Positions 36,067 through 46,194 of a DNA stretch of 64,000 nt are shown one piece after another. The position numbers were made by a program, and so were the translations under genes. The notes beneath the pieces are model-generated. The model ran no database searches and was not told where the DNA came from. It was given only the letters and a program-made list of their open reading frames with translations. Where the stretch lies: contig NZ_JAHLOD010000003.1 of the NCBI RefSeq assembly GCF_018917145.1, positions 59,114 through 123,113 on the forward strand, given 5' to 3'. Position 1 is the first letter of the stretch; every line of letters starts with the position of its first letter. This DNA comes from Clostridium bornimense. GTDB taxonomy: Bacteria; Bacillota; Clostridia; Clostridiales; Clostridiaceae.

Positions 36067-37179
36067 TTAAATTTTAATATTTTTTTTCTTAAAAATATAG
36101 TCTATCCATGAATCGTATATTGTTTTTCCTAATGCAAAAACTGGCACACCTAAAAACATTCCAATAAAGCCAAACAGACCACCACCAATTAGAATACTTA
36201 TCATTACTAGTAAAGGTGTAAGCCCTAGCTGATCACCTAAAATTTTAGGACCTAGATATAAGCCATCAAATTGTTGAAGTATAAAAATAAATATAACCAT
36301 TCCGACAGCTCTAGAAGGTGAATCAAATATAGTTAAGATTACTGCAGGTATAGCACCAATAAAAGGTCCAAAGTAAGGAATCATATTGGTTATACCGATA
36401 ATAAGAGCTATTAGTAGGGCAAATTTAAATTTAAAGATAATTAGTCCTAAGAAGCATATAGTACCAATTATAAGTGAATCTATAGCTTTACCTACTATAA
36501 AGCTGCTAAATATTAAGTTTGCGTTATTGGCTAAAGTTAATATTTTTGTGTAATAATTATCATTTAATATAGCTCTAAAAAATTGCTTTGATTTAAAACA
36601 AATAAGTTCTTTATCTTTTAAAACATATATTGATATTACAATGCTTATAACAAAATTAAGTAAGATTGAACCAATCCTAAATATTGTTGTTATAGTAGAA
36701 GTTAAGAATATATTTATTGAGTTGCTTATTTCACTTATAAATTTAGCAACAAAGTTTGTTAGCGCTTTAATTAAGTCATTACTACTTTTTAAATCACTTT
36801 CTTTAAATATCTTAGTTAATGCTGTAGAAAATGTATCTAAGTATCTAGGTAGATTTTCTACTAGTTCAGATACAGATGACATAATAGTAGGCAATAGTAC
36901 ATTTATTAATAGCACTAGTATCCCTCCGCATAAGAGGTAAGTTAAAGCTAAGCTTATACCACGTTTATATTTGCTTTTTATTCTATTTTCAAAAAACATC
37001 ATAATCGGATTTAGAATAAAAGCTATGGATAATCCTATTAATATAGGTTGAATTACTCCTAATATTAGTTTAAAAAAATTAAGAAAATTTAAAGAATAAT
37101 CCATTAGCCTATATATGAGTATGATTATTATAATTAGTGGTAAAAATTCTATGTATGGTATTCTTTTGTTTTTGAACAT
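36067..37179 (-). CDS. AI-2E family transporter (TqsA/PerM-like)
   Basis: An integral membrane protein of 370 residues with about eight helices and a soluble insert between the second and third hydrophobic blocks (about residues 60-140). The family signature regions are visible: an N-terminal double helix, then FFGLIIFKFKFALLIALIIG-like segments, and the C-terminal LGPKILGDQLGLTPLLVMIS and GGGLFGFIGMFLGVPVFA. Members export varied substrates, including signalling molecules or Na+; the substrate here is unknown. GGGGAGGA precedes the ATG. It lies downstream of the TSCPD gene on the same strand, but a hairpin at 37231-37259 separates them. Confidence 0.87.
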   Translation of the reverse strand: MFKNKRIPYIEFLPLIIIIILIYRLMDYSLNFLNFFKLILGVIQPILIGLSIAFILNPIMMFFENRIKSKYKRGISLALTYLLCGGILVLLINVLLPTIMSSVSELVENLPRYLDTFSTALTKIFKESDLKSSNDLIKALTNFVAKFISEISNSINIFLTSTITTIFRIGSILLNFVISIVISIYVLKDKELICFKSKQFFRAILNDNYYTKILTLANNANLIFSSFIVGKAIDSLIIGTICFLGLIIFKFKFALLIALIIGITNMIPYFGPFIGAIPAVILTIFDSPSRAVGMVIFIFILQQFDGLYLGPKILGDQLGLTPLLVMISILIGGGLFGFIGMFLGVPVFALGKTIYDSWIDYIFKKKNIKI

Positions 37180-37230
37180 ATAGCATCCTCCCCAAAAATA
37201 TTATAACATGAATACTTAAAAGGGAAATAA

Positions 37231-37259
37231 TAAAATCCAGTAAAAATTACTGGATTTTA
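37231..37259 (-). terminator. Terminator of the TSCPD gene
   Basis: TAAAATCCAGTAA and TTACTGGATTTTA form a 13-bp perfect palindrome just after the stop of the TSCPD gene on the minus strand. Confidence 0.75.
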
Positions 37260-37263
37260 ATAC

Positions 37264-37515
37264 CTATTGTATATCATCTAAAACACTAGTTAAAGCTTTA
37301 GCTAGTTGATCAGGGCAAGATGTTGATTTATTTCTACATTTTATTGATGATAATTTTGTTATTGCTTCATTAACATCCATACCTTTTAATAAAGAACTTA
37401 ATCCTAATGTATTTCCAGGACAACCTCCTATAAATAAAACATCTTCTATTTTATTATCTTTAATATCAAATTTGATTTCAGAAGCACAGACTCCATTTGT
37501 TTTATAACTATACAT
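37264..37515 (-). CDS. TSCPD-domain protein (TIGR03905-like)
   Basis: A compact 83-residue protein containing one TSCPD domain: the name-giving motif STSCPDQLAKAL near the C-terminus, with VCASEIKFDI and FIGGCPGNTLGLSSLL before it. The domain also occurs at the C-terminus of some ribonucleotide reductases, where its Cys residues may bind metal. Stand-alone versions have no established function. Four Cys residues are present. AGGTAAT lies before the ATG. Confidence 0.85.
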   Translation of the reverse strand: MYSYKTNGVCASEIKFDIKDNKIEDVLFIGGCPGNTLGLSSLLKGMDVNEAITKLSSIKCRNKSTSCPDQLAKALTSVLDDIQ

Positions 37516-37650
37516 AATATTACCTATCCTTATTTTATATATAACTATATTATAACGTAAATTTACAATTATGAACAGAATAAGATGTAGTAATTACAGA
37601 AAGTGATTATAGAAATAAAATACAAAAATGTATAAAATGTAAAAATATTA

Positions 37651-37679
37651 TTGAATTTTATACAATAGAATAGTATAAT
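37651..37679 (+). promoter_or_regulatory. Promoter of the exopolysaccharide operon
   Basis: TTGAAT at 37651-37656 and TATAAT at 37674-37679 with a 17-base spacer, about 45 bases before the first gene. Confidence 0.7.
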
Positions 37680-37726
37680 TTTTACATAAGAGTAATAAAA
37701 TACAATGAAAGAAGTGGAGGGTTAAA

Positions 37727-38425
37727 TTGAAAGATACAATTCTGGATAAAACAATAAATATTGAAGAATTCATATTTATTATAAAAAGAAGATACAAATT
37801 AATAATTTCTATGATGATATTATTTGGAGGAATTTCAGCAGTTTTAAGTTTTTTTGTTATTAAACCTAAATATGAAGTTTCAACGAAAATATTTGTTGGT
37901 AAAGCTGAACAAGAAGAAAAATATAATAATAGTGATGTACAGATGTATCAACAACTAATAAAAACATACTCAGAGACAATAAAGACTAAAGATTTAGTAG
38001 GTAATGCTATTAAAAATGTAAATACTATAAAGACAACTGGACAAGTATTAGGAAATATAACTGTTACACCAATTGCTAATACTCAAATTTTACAAGTGAA
38101 GTATAAAGATGATGATAGTAAAGAAGCTAAAGAAATTTTATCAGCAATTACAAATGAATTTATCAATACTTCAAAAACTTTAGTTGCTAATGGAAATGTA
38201 AAAGTTATTGAATCTGTGGAAGAACCTAAGACACCAGTAACTCCTAAAAAGTATCTTAATATAAGTATGGGTATAGTTATAGGATTATTAGCAGGAGTTG
38301 GAATTTCAATTTTACTGGAGACAGTAGATAATACCTTTAAAGATAGAGATGAGATAGAAAGAGTAGTTGGAATACCGGTTATTGGAATTATACCTAATCA
38401 GGAATTTACAAGAGAAAGAAGATAG
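37727..38425 (+). CDS. Wzz/CpsC-type chain-length and kinase-modulator protein
   Basis: A polysaccharide co-polymerase with a membrane helix at about residues 28-50 (LIISMMILFGGISAVLSFFV) and a second at about 180-200 (NISMGIVIGLLAGVGISILL). An extracellular domain lies between them, and a proline-containing segment precedes the second helix (PKTPVTPKKYLN). In Firmicutes this protein activates the separate BY-kinase encoded next door. It starts at TTG 37727 after GGAGGG. It is the first gene of a 13-gene operon and lies nine bases from the kinase gene. Confidence 0.88.
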   Translation: MKDTILDKTINIEEFIFIIKRRYKLIISMMILFGGISAVLSFFVIKPKYEVSTKIFVGKAEQEEKYNNSDVQMYQQLIKTYSETIKTKDLVGNAIKNVNTIKTTGQVLGNITVTPIANTQILQVKYKDDDSKEAKEILSAITNEFINTSKTLVANGNVKVIESVEEPKTPVTPKKYLNISMGIVIGLLAGVGISILLETVDNTFKDRDEIERVVGIPVIGIIPNQEFTRERR

Positions 38426-38434
38426 GAGAACGAT

Positions 38435-39094
38435 ATGTTTATAGTGGAAAAAAAACCTAAGTCTATATCAGCAGAAGCATATAGAACATTAAGAACTAAT
38501 ATTCAGTATTCATCCTACGATAAAGAAATTAAAAAAATTTTAGTTACAAGCTCTGAACCGGAAGAAGGAAAGAGTACAGTTATTGGAAACTTAGCGATAT
38601 CATTATCGCAAAGTGAGAATACTGTAGTTTTATTAGATTGTGATTTGAGAAAACCTACAATACATAAGAAATTTAAAATATCTAATGAGATAGGACTAAC
38701 AGAGCTGTTAGTTGGGAAAAAAGAATTAAGAGATGTTGTTCAATATAGAAATAATCATCTTCATATAATAACATCTGGTAAGATACCACCGAATCCAGCA
38801 GAAATGTTAGCATCAAAATCGATGGAAAGATTATTAGAGCAATTATCTAATGAATATGATTATATACTTATGGACACACCACCATTAAATGCTGTAACAG
38901 ATGCGCAAATATTAGCTGCTAAAGTTGATGGTGCACTTATAGTAATAAGAAGTAATAAGACAAAAAAAGATTCAATATTAACAGCTAAAAATTTATTACA
39001 AAAAGTAAATGCAAATATTTTGGGAATAGTTTTCAATGACGTAGCCAATTCAGCAAATAAGTATTATTATTATTATGGAGAAGATAAAAAATAA
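38435..39094 (+). CDS. CpsD/CapB-type protein tyrosine kinase
   Basis: A bacterial tyrosine kinase controlling polysaccharide polymerisation. Walker A SSEPEEGKST (about residue 46), Walker A' VVLLDCDLRKP, Walker B YILMDTPP, and a C-terminal Tyr cluster NKYYYYYG for autophosphorylation are visible. It has 219 residues and is the cytoplasmic half of the split kinase whose membrane half is the preceding gene. The N-terminal EAYRTLRTNIQ is typical. Confidence 0.93.
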   Translation: MFIVEKKPKSISAEAYRTLRTNIQYSSYDKEIKKILVTSSEPEEGKSTVIGNLAISLSQSENTVVLLDCDLRKPTIHKKFKISNEIGLTELLVGKKELRDVVQYRNNHLHIITSGKIPPNPAEMLASKSMERLLEQLSNEYDYILMDTPPLNAVTDAQILAAKVDGALIVIRSNKTKKDSILTAKNLLQKVNANILGIVFNDVANSANKYYYYYGEDKK

Positions 39095-39111
39095 TACAAG
39101 AGGTGAAGTGT

Positions 39112-39879
39112 ATGATAGATTTGCATAGTCATATATTGCCAAACGTTGATGATGGCTCGAAAGACATGAATATGTCAATAGAAATGATAAAGGAAGCTAT
39201 TAAATGTGGTACCAAAAAGATAGTAGCAACACCACATTATGCTAAAGGATATTATACTAATGAATACAATAAGATCAAAGAGATTTTTCCTGAATTTAAG
39301 GATAAAATTGAGAAAGAGTTAGATGTAGAAATATATCATGGTCAGGAAGTTTACTTTACTGAGAATATATTAGAAGAATTTAAAATGGGGAATATAGGAA
39401 CTATAAATGATTCAAGATATATGCTTGTAGAGTTTCCACCAATGGATTTTAAAGTGGAATCATTAGATTATTTATATGAACTTCAAATAAGGGATATTGT
39501 ACCTGTAGTGGCGCATCCAGAAAGATATAGAGCGGTTATGAAAAATCCAGAGATATTAAATGAATTTATTGAAGCAGGATGTCTTTTTCAGCTAAATGGG
39601 ACAAGTCTCCATGGAGCATTTGGGAAAGAATCACAGAAGGCTAGTAGAATTCTTTTAAATAGTGGTGTATATAATTTTATAGGTTCTGATGCTCATAGAA
39701 GTGATAAAAGAACTATGAATTTGACAGAAAGCATTGAAATTATAAAAAAAAGTAACAAGAATTATTTAGATTTAATGAGAGAATCTAGTGAATTGTTATT
39801 AGAAAATAAAGAAGTTACTTATCAAGGGGAAAAGATAAAAGTAAAGAAAGGTATTTTTAGTTTCATAGGGTTAAAATAA
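39112..39879 (+). CDS. CpsB/YwqE-type PHP-fold tyrosine phosphatase
   Basis: A metal-dependent phosphatase that removes phosphate from the kinase Tyr cluster. PHP-domain metal ligands are in MIDLHSHILPNVDDGS, ATPHY, HGQEVYF, VAHPERY and GSDAHRSD. It has 255 residues from the ATG at 39112, five bases after AGAGGTGA. It is the third gene of the regulatory trio. A hairpin (39886-39906) and about 110 bases separate it from the glycosyltransferase genes, so a second promoter or partial attenuation is possible here. Confidence 0.92.
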   Translation: MIDLHSHILPNVDDGSKDMNMSIEMIKEAIKCGTKKIVATPHYAKGYYTNEYNKIKEIFPEFKDKIEKELDVEIYHGQEVYFTENILEEFKMGNIGTINDSRYMLVEFPPMDFKVESLDYLYELQIRDIVPVVAHPERYRAVMKNPEILNEFIEAGCLFQLNGTSLHGAFGKESQKASRILLNSGVYNFIGSDAHRSDKRTMNLTESIEIIKKSNKNYLDLMRESSELLLENKEVTYQGEKIKVKKGIFSFIGLK

Positions 39880-39885
39880 GATTTT

Positions 39886-39906
39886 ATGGAGTGTATAGCA
39901 CTCCAT
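39886..39906 (+). terminator. Weak hairpin between the regulatory trio and glycosyltransferases
   Basis: ATGGAGTG and CACTCCAT form an 8-bp perfect stem followed only by AAATTTT. It could act as a partial terminator and lower expression of downstream genes. Confidence 0.5.
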
Positions 39907-39989
39907 AAATTTTAAATAAGTATGTAAAATTAATGAATTATATACAATTTAATTATAAAATGGTATAGTATGAAGGTTGAAATGGGGTA

Positions 39990-41186
39990 ATGGGAGTGAA
40001 TCATGTTTTCATTATAGGGTCTAAGGGAATACCTGCAAAGTATGGGGGATTTGAAACTTTTGTAGAAAAGTTAACTGAGTATCAAAAAAATAAGGAAATA
40101 AAATATCATGTTGCATGTTTAGCTGATAATTATGATGAATTTACGTATAATAATGCAAGATGTTTTAATATAAAGGTTCCAAGAATAGGGGCAGCTAAAG
40201 CTGTAATTTATGATTTGCGTGCATTAAGAAATATAATAAGATACATAAAAGAAAATGATATAAAGAATGCAACTGTGTATATATTGGCTGCTAGAATAGG
40301 GCCTTTTATAAAAGTATATAAAAAAATATTAAAGAAGTTAGGATGTAAGTTATGGTTAAATCCTGATGGACATGAATGGAAAAGAGCAAAATGGAATGTG
40401 ATTATAAAAAAGTATTGGAAACTATCAGAAAAGTTAATGGTTAAGAATAGTGATTTAATAGTATGTGATTCTAAGAATATAGAGAAATATATAAAAGAAG
40501 AATATAAAAAGTTTAAACCAAATACAATTTTTATTTCTTATGGGGCAGACTATGAGAACTCAAAGTTAAATGACAATGATGAAAAGGTCTTAAGTTGGTA
40601 TAGAAGGAATGATGTGAAAGAAAATCAATATTATTTAGTAGTAGGTAGATTTGTTCCTGAAAATAATTATGAGATTGTAATCAAAGAATTTATGAAATCT
40701 AAAACAAAAAAAGATTTAGTTATAGTAACAAATATAAGTAAGAATAAGTTTTATGAAAAGTTAAAGGAAAGTACATTTTTTTATAAAGACAAGAGAATAA
40801 AATTTGTAGGAACAGTTTATGATCAACAATTACTAAAAAAGATAAGAGAGAATGCATACTGTTATATTCATGGTCATGAAGTTGGTGGAACTAATCCGTC
40901 ACTTTTAGAATCATTAGCAATGACAAAAATTAATTTATTGTTAGATGTAGGATTTAATAGAGAAGTAGCTATGGAAGGAGCTATTTATTTTTCAAAAGAC
41001 GATTCCAATTTATCTCAAAAAATAAATAACCTAGAATTTATTTCGATTAAAAGTATAAAACAATTAGAAAATGCTGCGAAAAATAGAGTCATTAATGAAT
41101 ATAATTGGGAAAGAGTTACAAGTAAATATGAAGATATGCTTTGTAAAGGTAAATATAGTGGACGTAAAATTATGGAGACCGTTTAG
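39990..41186 (+). CDS. Glycosyltransferase with DUF1972 (GT4, rhamnosyltransferase-like)
   Basis: A GT-B enzyme. The N-terminal FIIGSKGIPAKYGGFETFVEKL is the DUF1972 signature found in Cps2T-type rhamnosyltransferases, and the C-terminal GHEVGGTNPSLLESLAM is the donor-binding motif of that group. It probably adds the second sugar of a repeat unit at the inner membrane face, but the donor is not determined. The ATG at 39990 is very close to GGGG; a GTG at 39996 has better spacing. It has 398 residues. Confidence 0.85.
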   Translation: MGVNHVFIIGSKGIPAKYGGFETFVEKLTEYQKNKEIKYHVACLADNYDEFTYNNARCFNIKVPRIGAAKAVIYDLRALRNIIRYIKENDIKNATVYILAARIGPFIKVYKKILKKLGCKLWLNPDGHEWKRAKWNVIIKKYWKLSEKLMVKNSDLIVCDSKNIEKYIKEEYKKFKPNTIFISYGADYENSKLNDNDEKVLSWYRRNDVKENQYYLVVGRFVPENNYEIVIKEFMKSKTKKDLVIVTNISKNKFYEKLKESTFFYKDKRIKFVGTVYDQQLLKKIRENAYCYIHGHEVGGTNPSLLESLAMTKINLLLDVGFNREVAMEGAIYFSKDDSNLSQKINNLEFISIKSIKQLENAAKNRVINEYNWERVTSKYEDMLCKGKYSGRKIMETV

Positions 41187-41225
41187 TAATAGAATGTATT
41201 TCTGCTATATGAAGGGTGGGAAAAT

Positions 41226-42587
41226 ATGAATATTTTACATTATAATTTAGGATTGCCACCATATAGATCTGGAGGAATGACAAAATATTCTGTAGATTTA
41301 ATGAAAGTAGAAGAGAGTATGGGAAATGATATTTCATTGCTTTTTCCAGGTCATATGAAAATTTTGGATTCAAAAGTTAGGATAAGAAAATATGACATCA
41401 TTGATAAGATTGTAGTTTATGAGTTGGAAAATCCACTACCAGTTCCACTTATGAAAGGTATTTATAATCCTATAAAATTTATGAAAAAAACATCAACTGA
41501 TGAATTTATTAATTTTTTAAAGAATAAGGCAATAGATGTGGTACATATTCATACAATAATGGGTTTATATATTGAATTTTTAGAGGCATGTAAGTTGTTA
41601 GATATAAAAGTTGTTTTTACAACTCATGATTATTATGGTTTATGTCCAAAGGTTAATTTTTTAGATTATACAGGGTGCATTTGTAAAAAAAGAGATATTA
41701 ATAAATGTGTAATATGTAATAAATATAGTGCTGATAGTATTTTAAAAATATATTTGAAACAATCAAGAACATATAGAAAACTTAGAGAATATACCAAGAT
41801 TGTTAAATTAGCTAAACGTATATTGAAAAATAATGGAGGCGGTAAGAAAAATATCACAGTAAATTATAGTGAAGAAGATAAAAGCAATTTTGAAAAACTA
41901 ATAAAATATTATGAAGATATGTTCAACTTAATAGATACATTTTTCTTTAATAGTGATATAAGTGAAAAAATATTTAGAAAGTATTTAAAAGTAAGTGGGG
42001 AAATAATTCCTATAACTCACAATTTGATAAAAGATAATAGGACTATAAAAAATTTTTTAAAAAAGGAAAAGTTAATTATAGGATATTTAGGCTCAACAGA
42101 ACAATATAAGGGATTTGAGATTTTAAAAGAAGTTGCTAAAGAAATTGATGAAAATTGTGATATTGAAGTCTATGGAAAGATAACAATAAGAGAGAAGTTT
42201 ATTCCTAAAAATATTAAGCTTAAAGGTGAATATAATTATTCTATGCTAAAAGATATTTTTAATAGAGTAGATGTAGTGATTATGCCAAGTATATGGTATG
42301 AAACTTATGGCTTTGTAATCTTAGAGGCATTAAGTTATGGAGTTCCGGTGATAACTACCAGTTTGGTAGGAGGGAAAATGCTTTTGAAAAATGAATATGG
42401 TGATTTAGGAATTGTTTCAGAACCTAATAAAGAAGGTATAATGAAAGCTATTTTGAAAATAGTGAACAACAGAGAAATATTAAAATACTTTAATAACAAT
42501 ATAAATAAAGGAGAGTTTGACCATACAATGAATGAACATGGAAAGTTTGTATTGGAATGCATGTTAAGACAAAAAGAAGTTAAGTAA
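41226..42587 (+). CDS. GT4 family glycosyltransferase
   Basis: A GT-B enzyme of 453 residues. The glycine-rich acceptor-side start is LGLPPYRSGGMTKYSVDL, and the EX7E donor motif lies in MPSIWYETYGFVILEALSYGVPV. A Cys-rich insertion around residues 140-165 (GLCPKV, TGCICKK, NKCVICNK) suggests metal binding or structural cystines, as in a subgroup of clostridial GT4 enzymes. The sugar is unknown. GGGTGGGAA precedes the ATG. Adjacent to the other transferases in the operon. Confidence 0.85.
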   Translation: MNILHYNLGLPPYRSGGMTKYSVDLMKVEESMGNDISLLFPGHMKILDSKVRIRKYDIIDKIVVYELENPLPVPLMKGIYNPIKFMKKTSTDEFINFLKNKAIDVVHIHTIMGLYIEFLEACKLLDIKVVFTTHDYYGLCPKVNFLDYTGCICKKRDINKCVICNKYSADSILKIYLKQSRTYRKLREYTKIVKLAKRILKNNGGGKKNITVNYSEEDKSNFEKLIKYYEDMFNLIDTFFFNSDISEKIFRKYLKVSGEIIPITHNLIKDNRTIKNFLKKEKLIIGYLGSTEQYKGFEILKEVAKEIDENCDIEVYGKITIREKFIPKNIKLKGEYNYSMLKDIFNRVDVVIMPSIWYETYGFVILEALSYGVPVITTSLVGGKMLLKNEYGDLGIVSEPNKEGIMKAILKIVNNREILKYFNNNINKGEFDHTMNEHGKFVLECMLRQKEVK

Positions 42588-42596
42588 GGTGAGAAA

Positions 42597-43757
42597 ATGA
42601 GTAATTATAAAAGATTATTATATATTCGTAGTGCTCCATATAAAGTAAATATTAATGGGTATAATCTGCAGGAAATTGGATTTTGTAAATCATTGTGTAA
42701 ATATGGGTATCAATGTGATATTGTATATTACTCTAATGAAAATAAAGATGAAGTTATATATAGTGAACAAAATGGGGGCATAAGGTTATTATGGCGTAAG
42801 GGAATTAGATTATTAAGAAGTGGTGTATATCCTAAGTTATTAAAAAAAGACTTTTTAAATCAATATGATTTAGTTATTTTGACAGAATATGATCAAATTA
42901 TGACATATCTTATTAGTAAATACACAAATAAATCAGTGTTATATAGCGGTCCATATTACAATTTATTCAAAATTCCTTTTGTGGAGCCTATTTATTGTAG
43001 GTTGTTTAATAAGAGCATAAATAGAAATATACATATTAAATTTGCAAAATCACAGTTATCAAAAAATTATTTAGAAGAAAGAAAATTTAAAAATGTTCAG
43101 GTGTTAGGAGTAGCATTGGACGATAGTAAGTTCAGTTTGACTAAAAAGGAAGATTATAATGAGAATCATAAAGTTGAGAGCATATTAGAATTTATGAATG
43201 AGGATACAATATTATACGTTGGAACTATTGATAAGAGAAAAAATACTGAGTTTATTTTAAGGATTTTCAATAAGTTGAAGAAAAAGAAGGAGAGTTTTAG
43301 GCTAGTCATAATAGGAAAAGGTAGTAAAAGTTACACAAGAAGATGTTTTTCTATGGTAGAAGATAGATATAAAAAAGATATAATGCATGTTGAGTTCGTT
43401 AAGAATGGTTACTTAGGTGATATTTATAATAAGGCTAAGATTTTTTTATTACCTTCTAGACAAGAGATATTTGGAATGGTGTTATTAGAAGCAATGTATT
43501 TTGGTGTACCGTCAATAAGTAGTTGTAATGGTGGGTCTATGACGTTAATTGATAATAATGTGGATGGAATAGTTATAGATAATTTTCAAGAAGATATATG
43601 GATAGAGGAAATAATGAAGTTAGATCGTGATGATAATTTATATAATAATATTTCTAAAAATGCAATGAAGAAAATTAGAAATAATTTTTTATGGGACAAG
43701 ATAGCAGATAAATTTATCAAAAGCTTATCAAATATGAATGAATACTATAATGTGTAG
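42597..43757 (+). CDS. GT4 family glycosyltransferase
   Basis: A GT-B enzyme of 386 residues. The EX7E motif is in LLPSRQEIFGMVLLEAMYFGVPSIS, and VGTIDKRKNTEFILRIF is the usual start of the donor domain. The N-terminal half is more diverged and rich in Tyr. It lies nine bases after the previous gene, and AAGGTGAG precedes the ATG. Confidence 0.85.
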   Translation: MSNYKRLLYIRSAPYKVNINGYNLQEIGFCKSLCKYGYQCDIVYYSNENKDEVIYSEQNGGIRLLWRKGIRLLRSGVYPKLLKKDFLNQYDLVILTEYDQIMTYLISKYTNKSVLYSGPYYNLFKIPFVEPIYCRLFNKSINRNIHIKFAKSQLSKNYLEERKFKNVQVLGVALDDSKFSLTKKEDYNENHKVESILEFMNEDTILYVGTIDKRKNTEFILRIFNKLKKKKESFRLVIIGKGSKSYTRRCFSMVEDRYKKDIMHVEFVKNGYLGDIYNKAKIFLLPSRQEIFGMVLLEAMYFGVPSISSCNGGSMTLIDNNVDGIVIDNFQEDIWIEEIMKLDRDDNLYNNISKNAMKKIRNNFLWDKIADKFIKSLSNMNEYYNV

Positions 43758-43766
43758 GAGAAGAGT

Positions 43767-44984
43767 ATGAAAATATTGTTAATAACAAGTTTATATCCTT
43801 GCTATAAAGATCAACCCAAATCTGAAATTACATATGCAGTACATTATTTTGTAAGAGAGTGGATTCGTATGAATCATGAGGTCATTGTAATAAATACTCG
43901 TAGAGTTTATCCGAAAATAATATCATTTCTAAAAAAAGGTAAAAAAGCAAATGAAGATTCTACTTATTATAATTTTGAAATAGACGGTGTAAAGGTATAT
44001 AGAATGCCAATTATTAAATATCCTAAAGGATATTATTCAAAGTATAGTATTAAAAGTAGTATAAATTCCATAGAAAAAGTAATGAGAGATAATAATTTTA
44101 ATGCCGATGTAATATTAAGCCATATGATTAATCCGGGAGGTATTGTAGCATTAAACTTAAAAAAGAAAATAGATAAGCCGTGTATTATTACTTTCCATTA
44201 TGGAGATATTTTGTTTTTAAATAATAAGGGATTGAATAATTTCAATAAGTTAGAAAAGTATGTAGATGGATATGGATTTAGGTCTGACAGCATAAAAAAG
44301 AATTATTTAAGTATAAGAGAAAAGTATAATAAGCCAGATGTTATTGTAAGGTCGGGTATAGATAGAGGTTATATATTAGATGAAAAAGCTATAGTTGAAA
44401 AAAGTAAGAAGGAAATAAAAAAGGTAATAGTAGTTTCTAGTTTGATTAAGAGAAAAAATATAGATTGTATAATAAAAGCCATTGTAGATTTAAATAAAGA
44501 GGGAATTATTTTATCTCTGATTATATTAGGTGAAGGGGAAGAAGAAGTTTATTTAAAAGAACTTGTAGAACAACTTAATGCGGGAAGATATATTACATTT
44601 ATAAAAGAAGTAGATAGAGAAGAAGTATTTATGTATTTAGAAGAAGCAAATATTTTTGCAATGATAAGTGAAAGAGAAACTTTAGGATTAGTTTATTTAG
44701 AAGCTATGGCAAAAGGATGCATAACAATTGCGTCTAAAGGAGAAGGGGTAGATGGCATAATTAAAGACAATGTAAATGGTTTCTTATGCAAAGGGCGAGA
44801 TGTTGAAGAGTTAAAAAATATAATAAAAAAGATAATACAAATGAGAAATGATGACGTTAAAAAGATGTTATTGAGAGCAAGAAATGACATGTATAATCTT
44901 TCGTCTGAAAACGTAGCACTAGATTATTTAGAATTTATTAGTAATGTTATAAATGAGTATAGTAGAAATGGTGAAATATTATGA
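43767..44984 (+). CDS. GT4 family glycosyltransferase
   Basis: A GT-B enzyme of 405 residues. The N-terminus ILLITSLYPCYKDQPKSE and FHYGDILF belong to the acceptor domain; VVSSLIKRKNIDCIIKAI and ISERETLGLVYLEAMAKG (EX7E) belong to the donor domain. It overlaps the next gene by four bases, so translation is coupled. Confidence 0.86.
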   Translation: MKILLITSLYPCYKDQPKSEITYAVHYFVREWIRMNHEVIVINTRRVYPKIISFLKKGKKANEDSTYYNFEIDGVKVYRMPIIKYPKGYYSKYSIKSSINSIEKVMRDNNFNADVILSHMINPGGIVALNLKKKIDKPCIITFHYGDILFLNNKGLNNFNKLEKYVDGYGFRSDSIKKNYLSIREKYNKPDVIVRSGIDRGYILDEKAIVEKSKKEIKKVIVVSSLIKRKNIDCIIKAIVDLNKEGIILSLIILGEGEEEVYLKELVEQLNAGRYITFIKEVDREEVFMYLEEANIFAMISERETLGLVYLEAMAKGCITIASKGEGVDGIIKDNVNGFLCKGRDVEELKNIIKKIIQMRNDDVKKMLLRARNDMYNLSSENVALDYLEFISNVINEYSRNGEIL

Positions 44985-46165
44985 AGATTTGTTTTATGAC
45001 TAATAATATTTATTCAATAGGAGGAGTACAAAGAGTACTTTGCACTATTGCTAACCAATTAAGTAATTATCATGAGATACATATATTTTGTACCATTGAT
45101 AGAGGCATTAAAAAAGAGATATACAAAATAAATAAAGATATAAAAGTAATTGTAGATAAAGATTTTTATGATAAAAGTTTATATAGTAAGATCTTATGTA
45201 AAGTAGGAAGAGTTATTAATAATAGTACAGGGATATTTAATAAAGAAAAATGGTACAAAATTTTAAAAAAAATATATTGTCCTGAAGTTACATTGCAGAG
45301 ATTGAAAAATTATATTAATAGTAATGAATATGATGTTGTAATAGGCGTTGAAGGACTAAATTCTATGCTTCTTGGTGCAATTGCTGATGAGATTAATGCT
45401 AAAACTATAGGATGGCAACATAATTGTTATGATGCTTATTTTAATATGAAAAATAAGTATTATTGGAATCATGATGTTATATTAAAAAAACATATATCAA
45501 AATTGGACAGGTATTTAGTACTTAGTAATGATGACAAGGAGAAATATATAAAGAATGACAATATTAATTCTCAAGTAATGTATAATCCAAAGAGTTTTGA
45601 AAGTAAAGAAAAGTCTAAATTAAATAATAAGTTATTTTTGGCAGCAGGAAGGTTTACTGAGCAAAAAGGTTTTGATTTATTGATAGAGGCTTTTAATATA
45701 TTTTCAATGAAGGATAATAGTTGGAATTTAGTTATTGTAGGATCTGGTGAAGAAGAAAAAATGATACGAAAAAGAATTCTTAAATATGGATTGGAGGATA
45801 GAGTAAATATAAATAGATATACAGATGATATAAAAAAATATTTTTTGAATGCATCAATTTTATTATTACCATCAAGGTGGGAGGGATTACCTATGATTCT
45901 TCTGGAATCATTAGAGATGGGTGTCCCAATAATTTCATATAATATTAGTTCTGTAAAACAAGTTATACATAATGGGATAGAAGGTATTTTAGTAGAGCCT
46001 TTTAATATAGATAAATTTGCTGAAGCTATGTATAGACTAGCAAATGATGAGATGTTAAGAGTAACTATGGCAAGAGGGGGGGAGGAACGAATTAAGGATT
46101 TTAATATAGATGCAATAATTGTGAAGTGGAATGAAATTTTGAATGGATTTGCATTTAAAGAATAG
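44981..46165 (+). CDS. GT4 family glycosyltransferase
   Basis: A GT-B enzyme of 394 residues. NNIYSIGGVQRVLCTIANQL is the typical N-terminal loop, and LPSRWEGLPMILLESLEMG contains the EX7E motif of the galactosyl/glucosyl subgroup. Start overlaps the preceding stop by four bases. The donor sugar is unknown. Confidence 0.88.
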   Translation: MKICFMTNNIYSIGGVQRVLCTIANQLSNYHEIHIFCTIDRGIKKEIYKINKDIKVIVDKDFYDKSLYSKILCKVGRVINNSTGIFNKEKWYKILKKIYCPEVTLQRLKNYINSNEYDVVIGVEGLNSMLLGAIADEINAKTIGWQHNCYDAYFNMKNKYYWNHDVILKKHISKLDRYLVLSNDDKEKYIKNDNINSQVMYNPKSFESKEKSKLNNKLFLAAGRFTEQKGFDLLIEAFNIFSMKDNSWNLVIVGSGEEEKMIRKRILKYGLEDRVNINRYTDDIKKYFLNASILLLPSRWEGLPMILLESLEMGVPIISYNISSVKQVIHNGIEGILVEPFNIDKFAEAMYRLANDEMLRVTMARGGEERIKDFNIDAIIVKWNEILNGFAFKE

Positions 46166-46194
46166 AAGTTGTATGTGAAAAATAAGGGGTAGAA

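Noticed and set aside
39886..39906. End of a separate regulatory operon
   Set aside because: The hairpin lacks a T run and genes continue in the same direction, so I keep it as a weak attenuator within one operon.
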